Shown one piece after another: positions 27,714 to 36,141 of a stretch of 64,000 nucleotides of DNA; within the stretch, counting starts at the first letter, position 1, and every line of letters begins with the position of its first letter. The DNA is from an uncultured Bacteroidota bacterium (lineage in GTDB: Bacteria; Bacteroidota; Bacteroidia; Chitinophagales; Chitinophagaceae): assembly GCA_903877645.1 (NCBI GenBank), contig CAIRES010000059.1, positions 1 to 64,000 of the forward strand. Reading direction: 5' to 3'. The notes under the pieces were generated by a model. That model ran no database searches. It was not told where the DNA came from and saw only the letters and a list, made by a program, of their open reading frames with translations. Made by a program: the position numbers and the translations under genes.

Positions 27714-27721
27714 TACCTTTG
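27714..27721 (+). promoter_or_regulatory. -7 promoter element (TACCTTTG) of ychF
   Basis: An exact TAnnTTTG match 23 bases before the ychF ATG at 27745. No -33 TTG at the usual distance. Confidence 0.55.
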
Positions 27722-27744
27722 CACACTTTAAATTTTAACTTCAA

Positions 27745-28845
27745 ATGGCATTACAGGCAGGTATAGTGGGCTTACCCAACGTAGGAAAATCAACATTATT
27801 TAATGCGGTGAGCAACAGCGCCAAAGCGCAGGCCTCCAACTACCGGTTCTGTACCATTGAGCCAAATGTGGGCCAGGTGGATGTACCTGATGAGCGCCTG
27901 GCCAAGTTGGCCGAACTGGTGCAGCCGCAGCGCATACTCCCTACTACCATAGAATTTGTGGATATCGCCGGCCTCGTAAAGGGTGCCAGCAAGGGCGAAG
28001 GCCTGGGCAATAAGTTCCTTGCCAACATACGCGAGGTGGATGCCATAGTGCATGTGATCCGCTGCTTTGAGGATGAGAACATTCTGCGCGATGAAGGCCC
28101 CATCAACCCCATTGCCGATAAAGACATTATAGATACCGAGCTGCAACTGAAGGATTTGGACAGCGTGGAGAAAAAGATACAGCGCGTAGAGAAGCTGATG
28201 AAGACCGGCGATGCCAAGGTGAAGAACTCAATGGTGGTATTGCAACAATGCCTCAAGCACCTCAGCGATGGTAAGAACATCCGCGCCCTCAAGCTCGAAG
28301 GCGAAGACCGCGAGGCTATTGCCGACATATTCCTGCTTACAGACAAGCCCGTACTATATGTAGCCAATGTAGACGAAGCTGCCCTGCTCACCGGCAACAA
28401 ATACTCTGATGCGCTGGTAAAGGCCGCAACAGAAGAAGGCGCACAGGTGATCGTGATGAACAACTCTATTGAAGCGCAGATCACTGAGCTGGAAGCACAG
28501 GAAGATAAAGAGCTGTTCTTTGCAGAATACGGCCTTACCGAGCCGGGCCTCAACCGCCTCATCCGTAGTGCCTACAAACTGCTCGACCTGGCTACCTACT
28601 TCACCGCAGGTGTGCAGGAAGTGCGTGCCTGGACCATCCACAAAGGCTGGAAAGCCCCGCAGGCAGCCAGCGTCATCCATACCGATTTTGAGAAAGGGTT
28701 CATTAAGGCTGAGGTGATCTCTTACAATGATTACATACAATTCAAAAGCGAAGCAGCCTGCCGCGAGAACGGTAAGCTGCGCATAGAAGGCAAAGAATAC
28801 ATTGTACACGATGGCGACGTGATGCACTTCAGGTTCAATGTGTAA
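27745..28845 (+). CDS. ychF: Redox-regulated ATPase YchF (Obg-like)
   Basis: A 366-residue P-loop protein of the Obg family, associated with ribosomes and stress responses and known to prefer ATP. The P-loop GLPNVGKST is at residues 9-17. The G3 motif is VDIAGL. The G4 position reads NVDE instead of NKxD, as expected for YchF. A central coiled coil (LKDLDSVEKKIQRVEKLM) and a C-terminal TGS-type domain (about 280-366, ending HDGDVMHFRFNV) complete it. It is monocistronic with its own -7 element. Confidence 0.97.
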   Translation: MALQAGIVGLPNVGKSTLFNAVSNSAKAQASNYRFCTIEPNVGQVDVPDERLAKLAELVQPQRILPTTIEFVDIAGLVKGASKGEGLGNKFLANIREVDAIVHVIRCFEDENILRDEGPINPIADKDIIDTELQLKDLDSVEKKIQRVEKLMKTGDAKVKNSMVVLQQCLKHLSDGKNIRALKLEGEDREAIADIFLLTDKPVLYVANVDEAALLTGNKYSDALVKAATEEGAQVIVMNNSIEAQITELEAQEDKELFFAEYGLTEPGLNRLIRSAYKLLDLATYFTAGVQEVRAWTIHKGWKAPQAASVIHTDFEKGFIKAEVISYNDYIQFKSEAACRENGKLRIEGKEYIVHDGDVMHFRFNV

Positions 28846-28896
28846 GCAATATAATTAGCAGAAATAATAGTTACTCGAAAATTAATGAAAACAAAG

Positions 28897-28955
28897 CCCA
28901 CGGTTTCAACCGTGGGTAGATGTTTATATATCTTCCTGCAACCGTTTTAACGGTT
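28897..28955. repeat. Paired-palindrome intergenic element, copy A
   Basis: Two hairpins sit in a row: CCCACGGTTTCAACCGTGGG (28897-28916) and AACCGTTTTAACGGTT (28940-28955). The same pair, in the same order, is found at 49019-49076. It lies just after ychF and before the YiiX-like gene. Confidence 0.88.
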
Positions 28956-28985
28956 TGCCATACTCGCTGCAACCAACCACCGGCA

Positions 28986-29660
28986 ATGAAAAACGCAATC
29001 AGGATAGCGCTCATCACCATCGCAATAGCGATACCCGCCTTCTTCGGTATAAAACGATTAAACACCAATACAGCCGCACAACCTGCCGCTGCCCCGGTGA
29101 TCAACCCCGCCACTGCTGCCTACAACGATCACGCTATAGATACTGCCGTTTCTCTTTTAAGATCCGGCTACCTCGTACTGCGCACCGGCATTGGCGCAGA
29201 CAGCTACATTCTCTCGCAAATGAACCTCACAGACAAAACCTACTCGCATTGCGGCATTGTGATGATAGAGGACGGCCAGGCCTATGTCTATCACTGCATT
29301 GGCGGTGAGGATAATCCGGATGAACGTCTGCGCAGAGACCCGGCACGATTTTTTTTCTCCCCCCGGCACAACCTCGGACTGGCAGTGGTCAGCTATGAGC
29401 TGGATACAGCAAGTGTGAGCGAACTGAGAAAAGTGGTGACAGCTTATTATCAGCAACGCCCCAGGTTCGATATGCAGTTCGACCTCGCTACAGATGATAA
29501 GCTATACTGCGCCGAATTTGTATATAAAGCGATGAACAAAACCATGAAAGATACTGGGTACATAACCCCTACGATCATATATGGACATAAGTACGTAGGT
29601 GTAGATAACCTGTTCATCAACCCGCACGCACATATCATTTGGAAAACTAAGTTTAAATAA
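28986..29660 (+). CDS. YiiX-like permuted papain-fold (NlpC/P60) hydrolase
   Basis: 224 residues from MKNAIRIALI, a signal anchor or signal peptide. The catalytic pair of the permuted papain-like YiiX/YebB group is in the expected order: His88 (TYSHCGIVM) then Cys175 (KLYCAEFVYKA). Relatives act on amide or ester bonds in lipids or cell-wall peptides; the substrate here is unknown. A longer in-frame start at 28920 is rejected because it would translate the paired-palindrome repeat. The 3' end contains the -33 element of the next gene. Confidence 0.88.
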   Translation: MKNAIRIALITIAIAIPAFFGIKRLNTNTAAQPAAAPVINPATAAYNDHAIDTAVSLLRSGYLVLRTGIGADSYILSQMNLTDKTYSHCGIVMIEDGQAYVYHCIGGEDNPDERLRRDPARFFFSPRHNLGLAVVSYELDTASVSELRKVVTAYYQQRPRFDMQFDLATDDKLYCAEFVYKAMNKTMKDTGYITPTIIYGHKYVGVDNLFINPHAHIIWKTKFK

Positions 29661-29668
29661 TACCTTTG
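29638..29668 (+). promoter_or_regulatory. Consensus Bacteroidota promoter (TTTG-N19-TACCTTTG)
   Basis: TTTG (29638-29641) and TACCTTTG (29661-29668) are separated by 19 bases, the textbook -33/-7 arrangement. It overlaps the end of the YiiX-like gene and drives the lipoprotein gene starting at 29688. Confidence 0.8.
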
Positions 29669-29687
29669 CCGCTCAAATAAGAATCAC

Positions 29688-30176
29688 ATGAAAAAAATAA
29701 TGCTTTCCTTGTCTGGCTTGTTGCTTGCTGCGCTGTTCCTTGTAAGCTGTAAGACCGGCCCTAAGGACGTGGCTAAAACCTGGCTCACAGATTTTTACCA
29801 CATGGATTATGATGCGGCAAAGAAATTATCTACTGAAGATACCAAAAAGCTGCTCAGCCAGTTCCAGGAACTCAGCACCATGATCAATGACTCCAGCAAA
29901 AAGGAGCTCGCCAAGATCGTTGTGACCATCAAAGACGCTAAAATAAAAGATACCACTGCCACTGTTACCTACACCACGTCTGATGTGCCCGATAAGGAAC
30001 AGGCCATCACTATGGTGAGGCAAAACGATAAATGGTTGGTACAATTCACCAAGAACGATACTATGGGTGGCGATGATCCAAATAGTGGTGGTACAGCTCC
30101 TGATCAGCCTGATAGCACAGCCCCTCCTACGGCCCCTGCTGTGGGTAGCACAGATACCAGCGCCGCAAAGCAATAA
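29688..30176 (+). CDS. DUF4878-like lipoprotein
   Basis: 162 residues. The lipobox FLVSC places the lipidated Cys near residue 21. A small NTF2-like domain follows (VAKTWLTDFYHMDYDAAKKL, then QNDKWLVQFTKN), in the style of DUF4878. The tail from residue 128 is Asp/Pro/Ser/Thr-rich and probably disordered. The role is unknown; it should face the periplasm. It has its own consensus promoter and a weak terminator, so it is probably transcribed alone. Confidence 0.85.
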   Translation: MKKIMLSLSGLLLAALFLVSCKTGPKDVAKTWLTDFYHMDYDAAKKLSTEDTKKLLSQFQELSTMINDSSKKELAKIVVTIKDAKIKDTTATVTYTTSDVPDKEQAITMVRQNDKWLVQFTKNDTMGGDDPNSGGTAPDQPDSTAPPTAPAVGSTDTSAAKQ

Positions 30177-30196
30177 ACGACATTTCAAACCGGGTG

Positions 30197-30226
30197 AAGG
30201 GGTTTTCTTAAGCAGGAAGCCCCTTT
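30197..30226 (+). terminator. Hairpin after the DUF4878-like gene
   Basis: A stem of 11 pairs with two wobbles (30197-30207 with 30215-30225) is followed by only a short T stretch. It is a plausible but weak terminator. Confidence 0.5.
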
Positions 30227-30229
30227 CGC

Positions 30230-30259
30230 TTTGGGGTTTGTACCGTTTATTTATCTTTA
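30230..30259 (+). promoter_or_regulatory. Candidate promoter (TTTG-N18-TATCTTTA)
   Basis: TTTG at 30230-30233 and TATCTTTA at 30252-30259 (last base differs from consensus) are 18 bases apart, just before the ATG at 30267. Confidence 0.45.
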
Positions 30260-30266
30260 TGCTGAT

Positions 30267-31517
30267 ATGGCATTGAATTACGTCTGGATAGCTTTTTTTA
30301 TCATTGGCTTTGTGGTGGCAGTCATCAAGGCTTTTGCTTTCGGGCAAACAGGCCTGCTGTCTGAGATGCTCAATGCCCTTTTTGATGCTGCCAAAAATGG
30401 CTTTGAGATATCCATCGGCCTTACCGGCGTGATGACGTTGTGGCTCGGCATCATGAAGATAGGGGAGAAGGCAGGTGTTATTCGGGTACTATCCAAAGCA
30501 GTATCGCCGCTCTTTCGCATCCTGCTCAAGGACGTGCCCAAGGATCACGCAGCCAATGGCAGCGTCACTATGAATCTCTCTGCTACCATGCTCGGGCTCG
30601 ACAATGCTGCTACCCCGCTTGGCCTCAAGGCAATGGGCGAGCTACAGGAGCTGAATCCTGTAAAAGATACCGCCAGTGATGCTCAGATCATGTTCCTGGT
30701 GCTCAATACCGCCGGGCTTACGCTCGTGCCCACATCGGTAATAGCCATCAGGCAAACGATAGCTATGGAGCAGCATGTGGCCAACTTCAATGCTGCCGAT
30801 ATATTTTTGCCTACGCTCATCTCCACCTTCATTGCCTTCATTTCGGGTATGATCATTGTGTCTGTGGTGCAGCGCATCAACTTGCTCCGGCTTCCGGTTA
30901 TCCTGTTTGTCTGTGGCTTCGGCGCTGTTATTGCGTTGCTACATTTTGCTTTATCTGGTATGCCTGCCGATAAGATGAATCAGGTCATAGGTGCTATTGG
31001 TAGCTTCGTCATTCTCTCTATCGTTATTCTGTTCATCACAGCAGGCATGATACGCAAGCAGAATGTGTACGACAACTTTATTGAAGGGGCAAAAGAAGGA
31101 TTTAATGTGGCAGTGCGTATTATTCCGTACCTCGTGGCTATGCTGGCTGCCATAGGTGTATTCCGTGCTTCGGGCTGTATGGATTACCTCGTGAACGGCA
31201 TTGGGCATGTAGTAGGTGCTATGGGCCTGCGTACCGATTTTGTACCCACACTGCCCATAGCGCTCATGAAGCCCCTCAGTGGTAGTGGTGCCCGTGGCCT
31301 GATGGTAGATGTGATGCGCCATTATGGTGTGGCTTCCTTCCAGGGCAAGCTGGCCGCTATTATACAGGGCTCTACCGAAACCACTTTCTATGTGCTGGCA
31401 GTGTACTTCGGCAGTGTACAGATCAAGAACACACGCCATGCTTTGGCCTGTGGCTTGCTTGCTGATTTCATTGGGTTGGTAGGCGCTATAATAGTAGGTT
31501 ATATCTTCTTTGGCTAA
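30267..31517 (+). CDS. SpmA-SpmB-like nucleoside-recognition (Gate) domain membrane protein
   Basis: 416 residues with about 10 membrane spans. Two Gate-type modules are joined in one chain. The first (about 1-190) resembles SpmA: TGVMTLWLGIMKIGEKAGVI, then NLSATMLGLDNAATPLGLKA. The second (about 225-416) resembles SpmB: GAKEGFNVAVRIIPYLVAML and IALMKPLSGSGARG. In Firmicutes these are two spore-maturation genes; in non-sporing Bacteroidota fused forms are common and their role, perhaps nucleoside-like solute transport, is not settled. The ATG at 30267 is preferred over an upstream in-frame TTG at 30231. Confidence 0.88.
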   Translation: MALNYVWIAFFIIGFVVAVIKAFAFGQTGLLSEMLNALFDAAKNGFEISIGLTGVMTLWLGIMKIGEKAGVIRVLSKAVSPLFRILLKDVPKDHAANGSVTMNLSATMLGLDNAATPLGLKAMGELQELNPVKDTASDAQIMFLVLNTAGLTLVPTSVIAIRQTIAMEQHVANFNAADIFLPTLISTFIAFISGMIIVSVVQRINLLRLPVILFVCGFGAVIALLHFALSGMPADKMNQVIGAIGSFVILSIVILFITAGMIRKQNVYDNFIEGAKEGFNVAVRIIPYLVAMLAAIGVFRASGCMDYLVNGIGHVVGAMGLRTDFVPTLPIALMKPLSGSGARGLMVDVMRHYGVASFQGKLAAIIQGSTETTFYVLAVYFGSVQIKNTRHALACGLLADFIGLVGAIIVGYIFFG

Positions 31518-31518
31518 A

Positions 31519-31550
31519 TAAAAATGCCCTGTGCATGATACACAGGGCAT
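31519..31550 (-). terminator. Terminator between the converging SpmAB-like and DUF2911 genes
   Basis: A perfect 10-bp stem, ATGCCCTGTG (31524-31533) with CACAGGGCAT (31541-31550). On the minus strand it is followed by T-rich sequence (complement of 31516-31523). It may stop transcription from both sides. Confidence 0.85.
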
Positions 31551-31570
31551 GAATAATATTCAGAAATAGC

Positions 31571-32092
31571 TTAGAAACTTATAGGGATCTGTACACTTGT
31601 TTTATCCCAGTCCAGCATTAAGCCGGCATCGTTAGTAGAGATCGTGAATTCCTCGGTAACGTTACCATGATTGTGTACAGGCACTGTTACGTTAAGTACA
31701 TCCTGGTCTTTCACTTTGTCATAAGCAAACGAGCCCCACTGTTGCAGCTTGCGGTTGAGGACAATGGTCCATTCGGTTTTGTATGGAACGGTAAAGAGGG
31801 TATAAGTGCCGGCATGTACCGCTTTGCCTGCAACCTTACAGTCTTTGTCAAATGTTATTTCGGTAGCCTCATCAGCTCCGGTGCGCCATACTTTGTTGTA
31901 AGGGGCAAGGCCGGTTTCGCTGAAAATTTCGCGGCCTTTTACGTATGGCCTGCCATAACTTATTTTCATATGATTGCCGGTTACCACTTCATGAGGGCTG
32001 GCCCTTTTTTTGTTGGGGTCCATAGTGTGCTGGGCAAAAATGCTGGTTGCGCTTACCAGAAGGATAAGTGTCGCTGCTAATAATTTCTTCAT
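31571..32092 (-). CDS. DUF2911 family exported protein
   Basis: 173 residues with a signal peptide (MKKLLAATLILLVSATSIFA). The DUF2911 core follows: ISYGRPYVKGREIF, YNKVWRTGADEATEITF, GTYTLFTVPYKTEWTIVLNR and a C-terminal strand ending in IPISF. Function unknown; a periplasmic beta-sandwich is expected. The ATG at 32092 is chosen because the signal peptide starts there; an in-frame ATG at 32170 would add 26 implausible residues. Monocistronic. Confidence 0.9.
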   Translation of the reverse strand: MKKLLAATLILLVSATSIFAQHTMDPNKKRASPHEVVTGNHMKISYGRPYVKGREIFSETGLAPYNKVWRTGADEATEITFDKDCKVAGKAVHAGTYTLFTVPYKTEWTIVLNRKLQQWGSFAYDKVKDQDVLNVTVPVHNHGNVTEEFTISTNDAGLMLDWDKTSVQIPISF

Positions 32093-32239
32093 AGAATGAT
32101 TTGTTTGTACGCAAGTTAGGGAAGTTTGCCCGAATATATATCCCGCTGTTTTTAGCTCCGTTTGAATCATAACAATTCCTTAGTAAAGTTGGCATGGATT
32201 TGTATGGGATAGCTCAAACAAACTAAAAACAATTTGATC

Positions 32240-34303
32240 ATGAAGAGGAATTTACTAGCAGCGATAGTGGGAGCAGGGACAATGATGGGTACTGCTTCGT
32301 ATGCGCAAACGACACTTTACGGCATAACGGATGCCAATACTATTTTCTCCATCAGCGATGTGAGTACACCGTCCTCAATTGCAGGGCCTTTTGCAGTTTC
32401 AGGTGTGGCTTCCGGCCAGTTTCTTGTGGGCCTTGATTCTCGTCCAAGCACTACTGCATTGTATGCATTAGGTTATGACTCACTAACTAACACAGCGCAA
32501 TTATACACTATTGGACATAGCGGCAGTACCTATACTGCCAGCGCAGTAGGCTCTGCGGCTTCAGGTGTTACGCTCGGCTCGGCTCATTATGCGGGCTTTA
32601 ACATTGTTTCTACTGTGGATAACCAGATGCGTATTGTGGGGAGAAATGGCAACAATTACATCATGAATGCTGATAATGGCGCTATTATGACTACCGGTAC
32701 CAGTGGCCTGTCATACGGCCTTGGCGATGTACACGTTGGTTCCATGACATCACTGGCGGCCACCGCATATACCAATAGCTTTTATGGAGCAGACGCAACA
32801 ACCGAAGTAGGGTATGATGCAGTGAGCAATGTATTGGTTTCATTTGATGCGGGTTCTTATAGCAACGGTTTTAACAATGCCTCAAATAACATTCATTCCA
32901 TTGGTGTTACTACAGGTGCATTGCTTACTGCTACCGGTGGCGTAGGTATGGATACATGGTACGATACCGCTACCCATACCAACAGTGTGTATCTGGCAGC
33001 AAGCACTTTGCTTTCAGGCAGTCACCTGTACAGGTACAATCTTTCTAAAGGCATTGCAGGAGCTGTGAGCGATATGGGTGCAATTGGTGCAGGCACACTC
33101 AATGTGACTGCTATATCCTTTGCCGCAACACGCGATTCTACTGCCGCAGTTACAGGCAGCCTGATGACAGCGCTATCCCTGAACCTGAGGAACCTCGTTA
33201 CTTTCGATGCAGCTAATCCTACTAATATCCGCAGGGTACGCACATTGAGTGGTATGGCAACAGGCCAGTCAATGGTAGCTATTGATTATTCCTTCACAGG
33301 TATGCTGTATGGCCTCGGTTATAATTCCATTACACAGACCTACCAGTTTTATACAATAGATACAACAACAGGTGGCGTTACAGCCGTGAACAGTACCCCC
33401 ATCAGTCTTGCATTAGGTACAGATAATGGTTCAGGAAATTATGTAAATGTGGGCTTCCGTTTTATCCCTACCTTGACTAATCGTATTCGTGTAACGGGTA
33501 ACAATGGCAGCGTAAATGTGCAGCTTGATGCCACAACAGGCAATATAGCCTCTTCAGACGGTGCGATATCGTATGCTTTAGGTGATGCGTCCTTTGGTAC
33601 TGCTGCCAGTCTTTCATCAGTAGCCTATACAGGCTATGGTGGCGATACGGCTACCCACATGTTTGGCTTCGATGCCAGCACCGGTGCGATGGTTATGTTC
33701 GGCTCTGTAGGTACAGGCGCAAGCGGCAGCATCACCACCGATCTTAGCCTCAGTTCTGTATTGTCATTATTGTTGCATACCACTACTTACAATAACGCCT
33801 ATATGGATATTGCTTTCAATACCGCAACCTCTGTTAATGAAGGTTTCTTAGTGTCGAATTACATTGGCGACAGCAGCGTGCAAAACAACTATTCTGTGAT
33901 CTACGACATGAGCGCTATGCTCACAGGCTATCACAGAACCACTACCACAGGCCCAAGCCGTGTAGGCAATGTAGGGTTTGGTACACCGGTAAAAGATGCG
34001 GTAATACATTCAGCCGCAATGTCCACAACGGGGATTGCAACTTATACCGCAGGCAGCAATCAGCTTACCGTATATCCTAACCCGGTAGTCAGTAATACTA
34101 AGATCATTCTCGACCAGGCATCAGCAGGCAATGTGAATGTAAATATAATAGACATGAACGGACAGGTGGTGCGCACTTATCAATATGCGCAGGGCAGCTA
34201 TTCGCTTGATGTGGACATGAGCAAACTTCCTGCAGGTTTGTATAGTGTGCGGGTATCAGGCAAAGGAATGGCAGACCACAACCTGAAAGTTGTTAAAGAC
34301 TAA
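32240..34303 (+). CDS. Secreted protein with two DUF4394-like modules and T9SS type A sorting domain
   Basis: 687 residues with a signal peptide (ending ASYAQ). Two copies of a DUF4394-like module follow. Each contains 'LYGLGY(N/D)S.T.....YTI', an 'NRIRV.G.NG.......D...G' strand and a 'D...G....LSS.AYT' strand. The copies cover about 25-310 and 325-595. Family members are predicted beta-propellers of unknown ligand. The last 75 residues (LTVYPNPVVSNTKIILDQAS, then LPAGLYSVRVSGKG and VVKD) are a T9SS type A sorting domain. The ATG at 32240 is used rather than the TTG two codons upstream. It ends in a strong terminator. Confidence 0.88.
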   Translation: MKRNLLAAIVGAGTMMGTASYAQTTLYGITDANTIFSISDVSTPSSIAGPFAVSGVASGQFLVGLDSRPSTTALYALGYDSLTNTAQLYTIGHSGSTYTASAVGSAASGVTLGSAHYAGFNIVSTVDNQMRIVGRNGNNYIMNADNGAIMTTGTSGLSYGLGDVHVGSMTSLAATAYTNSFYGADATTEVGYDAVSNVLVSFDAGSYSNGFNNASNNIHSIGVTTGALLTATGGVGMDTWYDTATHTNSVYLAASTLLSGSHLYRYNLSKGIAGAVSDMGAIGAGTLNVTAISFAATRDSTAAVTGSLMTALSLNLRNLVTFDAANPTNIRRVRTLSGMATGQSMVAIDYSFTGMLYGLGYNSITQTYQFYTIDTTTGGVTAVNSTPISLALGTDNGSGNYVNVGFRFIPTLTNRIRVTGNNGSVNVQLDATTGNIASSDGAISYALGDASFGTAASLSSVAYTGYGGDTATHMFGFDASTGAMVMFGSVGTGASGSITTDLSLSSVLSLLLHTTTYNNAYMDIAFNTATSVNEGFLVSNYIGDSSVQNNYSVIYDMSAMLTGYHRTTTTGPSRVGNVGFGTPVKDAVIHSAAMSTTGIATYTAGSNQLTVYPNPVVSNTKIILDQASAGNVNVNIIDMNGQVVRTYQYAQGSYSLDVDMSKLPAGLYSVRVSGKGMADHNLKVVKD

Positions 34304-34328
34304 ATTTTGTTTTGTGTGTGAGAAGTAG

Positions 34329-34361
34329 AAAGGCCGTTCCCTTGTGGAGCGGCCTTTTTTT
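34329..34361 (+). terminator. Terminator after the DUF4394 T9SS gene
   Basis: A 12-bp stem with one wobble (34329-34340 with 34346-34357) and a run of T to 34361. Confidence 0.93.
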
Positions 34362-34408
34362 GCGTAGTGGCTTTTTGGTGCTATTTTCGCAGAAATACCT
34401 ATTGATCA

Positions 34409-34825
34409 ATGAGAAATGTGATACTGATATTTGCTTTACTTGTCGGCACGTTGGTGCAAGCCCGGCAAACCAAGACATTAAGTGCTCCTACCGGCCCTGA
34501 AACAAAAGACAGTTCCAAGACCTTTGTATATGTGGACGAGATGCCCAAAGCAGCATTTGATTACAACGACTACCTCGTAAAGAACATGCAATACCCTGAC
34601 AGCGCGATCGCACACAACATTGAAGGGCGCGTGATCATAAAGTTCATTGTCAATGAAGATGGCCATATATCTGATTGCGAAGTGTTGCGGGGCTTCGATA
34701 AGGATTGTGATGCGGAAGCCCTGAGAGTGGTACGCAATATGCCTGCCTGGAAACCTGGTAAGGTAAATGGCGAAGCCGTAAAGGTTTGGTTTAACCTACC
34801 TATCAGTTTTAAGCTCACCGATTAA
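34409..34825 (+). CDS. Secreted single-domain TonB C-terminal protein
   Basis: 138 residues. A signal peptide (MRNVILIFALLVGTLVQA) precedes a short linker and one TonB_C domain (about 50-138: NMQYPDSAIAHNIEGRVIIK, AEALRVVRNMPAWKPGKVNG). Unlike true TonB there is no N-terminal membrane anchor with a Pro-rich spacer, so it cannot couple ExbBD energy in the usual way. It is the first of three neighbouring genes carrying four such domains. A periplasmic contact role with receptors or cell wall is inferred. Confidence 0.85.
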   Translation: MRNVILIFALLVGTLVQARQTKTLSAPTGPETKDSSKTFVYVDEMPKAAFDYNDYLVKNMQYPDSAIAHNIEGRVIIKFIVNEDGHISDCEVLRGFDKDCDAEALRVVRNMPAWKPGKVNGEAVKVWFNLPISFKLTD

Positions 34826-34852
34826 CTCATTGATTGTTCAAATAATCTCTTT

Positions 34853-35581
34853 ATGAATCTCCGCACTTTGCTTTTGTCTTTTTCTCTTTTGTGTGTCTCA
34901 GCTGTTTATGCTCAGAATGCCCCTGATAATACGGTGCCTGTGTACCAGTATGTAGAGCAGATGCCGGTGCCACATTATGAACTCAATAGGTACTTAAATA
35001 AAAATCTTCATTATCCCGATAGTGCACGTGAGCACGATATCGAGGGAAAGGTAGTATTGAGTTTCGTAGTCAGTGAAGATGGTAGCATCGCAGATGTCGA
35101 AGTATTGCGAGGTGTAAGTGACGAATGTGATTCTGAAGCTGTGCGTGTCATTAAAACTATGCCGGCCTGGCAACCGGGAAAACAAAATGGGGTGCCTGTG
35201 AAAGTACGGTTTACTCAGTCGATCACTTTTAAATTGGAAGGAAAAGTTGAAGCTAAAACTAACCAGCCGACAAAGTTAGATATTAGTATTACCCAGCCCA
35301 AGCCTCCCTATGATTTAAATGCATATTTCAATGATAATTTGCATTATCCCAAGACAGCCAGAAAACAAAATATTCAGGGTAAAGTAATTGTAGTGTTCCT
35401 AATCAATGAAGACGGCTCGATTTCCGATGTAAGATTACTTAGTGGTATTGGAGGAGGTTGCGATGAAGAGGCCCTGCGTGTGGTAAAAAATATGCCTGCA
35501 TGGACGCCCGGGAAAAAGGATGGCAAAGCAGCAAAGATATATATGAAGCAGCCAGTATCATTTGAATTGAATAATGAGTAA
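34853..35581 (+). CDS. Secreted protein with two tandem TonB C-terminal domains
   Basis: 242 residues. A signal peptide (ending AVYAQN) is followed by two TonB_C domains in a row, about 40-125 and 145-242. Each has 'N(L)HYP..AR...I.GKV...F...EDGSI.DV..L.G' and 'MPAW.PGK'. The repeats are close enough to reflect internal duplication. It starts 27 bases after the previous TonB_C gene. Base composition is more AT-rich than in the flanking genes, especially in the second domain. Confidence 0.85.
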   Translation: MNLRTLLLSFSLLCVSAVYAQNAPDNTVPVYQYVEQMPVPHYELNRYLNKNLHYPDSAREHDIEGKVVLSFVVSEDGSIADVEVLRGVSDECDSEAVRVIKTMPAWQPGKQNGVPVKVRFTQSITFKLEGKVEAKTNQPTKLDISITQPKPPYDLNAYFNDNLHYPKTARKQNIQGKVIVVFLINEDGSISDVRLLSGIGGGCDEEALRVVKNMPAWTPGKKDGKAAKIYMKQPVSFELNNE

Positions 35582-35605
35582 ACGTAACGTTCTTAATTGA
35601 GATGT

Positions 35606-36091
35606 ATGAAATTTAAGATGATCGTATTTTGCGCCTGCATGCATACAGTTTCTGTTCATGGACAGAACATGGGAAAAGACACAACGAAGCATCCCGTAAT
35701 GCACCAGGGAAAAGACCCGGGTAGTGATATGAATCCAGACATAACACCGGCTGGCCCGGCCCCACGGCCAGACCAGGTCTACACTTATGTGGAGCAGATG
35801 CCTACACAATCGTATGACCTCAACAAGTATCTACAGGATAGCCTGCACTATCCTAAAGAAGCACAGGCTAATAATGTAGAAGGCAGGGTAATAGTGCAGT
35901 TTGTAGTGAATGAAGACGGCACCTTTTCTGATGTAAAGGTGATCAGGGGCATCGGTGCGGGTTGTGATGAAGAAGCGATACGTGTAGTAAAGGCCATGCC
36001 CCGCTGGAATGCCGCCAGGCAAAGTGGCAATAAAGTAAAATGCCGGTACGCATTGCCCATAACTTTTAGGCTGGAGGAGGATAAGAAGTAA
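35606..36091 (+). CDS. Secreted single-domain TonB C-terminal protein
   Basis: 161 residues. The start at 35606 gives a signal-like N-terminus (MKFKMIVFCACMHTVSVHGQ). A Pro/Asp-rich linker follows (about 22-58), then one TonB_C domain (about 72-158: LHYPKEAQANNVEGRVIVQF, EEAIRVVKAMPRWN). Third of the local family, 24 bases after the second gene, so the three genes likely form one transcript. The linker is shorter than in classical TonB. Confidence 0.83.
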   Translation: MKFKMIVFCACMHTVSVHGQNMGKDTTKHPVMHQGKDPGSDMNPDITPAGPAPRPDQVYTYVEQMPTQSYDLNKYLQDSLHYPKEAQANNVEGRVIVQFVVNEDGTFSDVKVIRGIGAGCDEEAIRVVKAMPRWNAARQSGNKVKCRYALPITFRLEEDKK

Positions 36092-36105
36092 GAGTTAATA
36101 CCCCC

Positions 36106-36137
36106 ATTGTCGTTTGCACGATAATCCTTTACTTTTG
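36106..36137 (+). promoter_or_regulatory. Promoter (TTG-N20-TACTTTTG) of the SDR gene
   Basis: TTG at 36107-36109 and TACTTTTG at 36130-36137 are 20 bases apart. The -7 element ends four bases before the ATG at 36142, so the message has little or no leader, or starts at the second ATG (36151). Confidence 0.65.
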
Positions 36138-36141
36138 CCCC

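Noticed and set aside
28920-28985. N-terminal extension of the YiiX-like protein
   Set aside because: It would translate part of the paired-palindrome element; the signal peptide begins at 28986.
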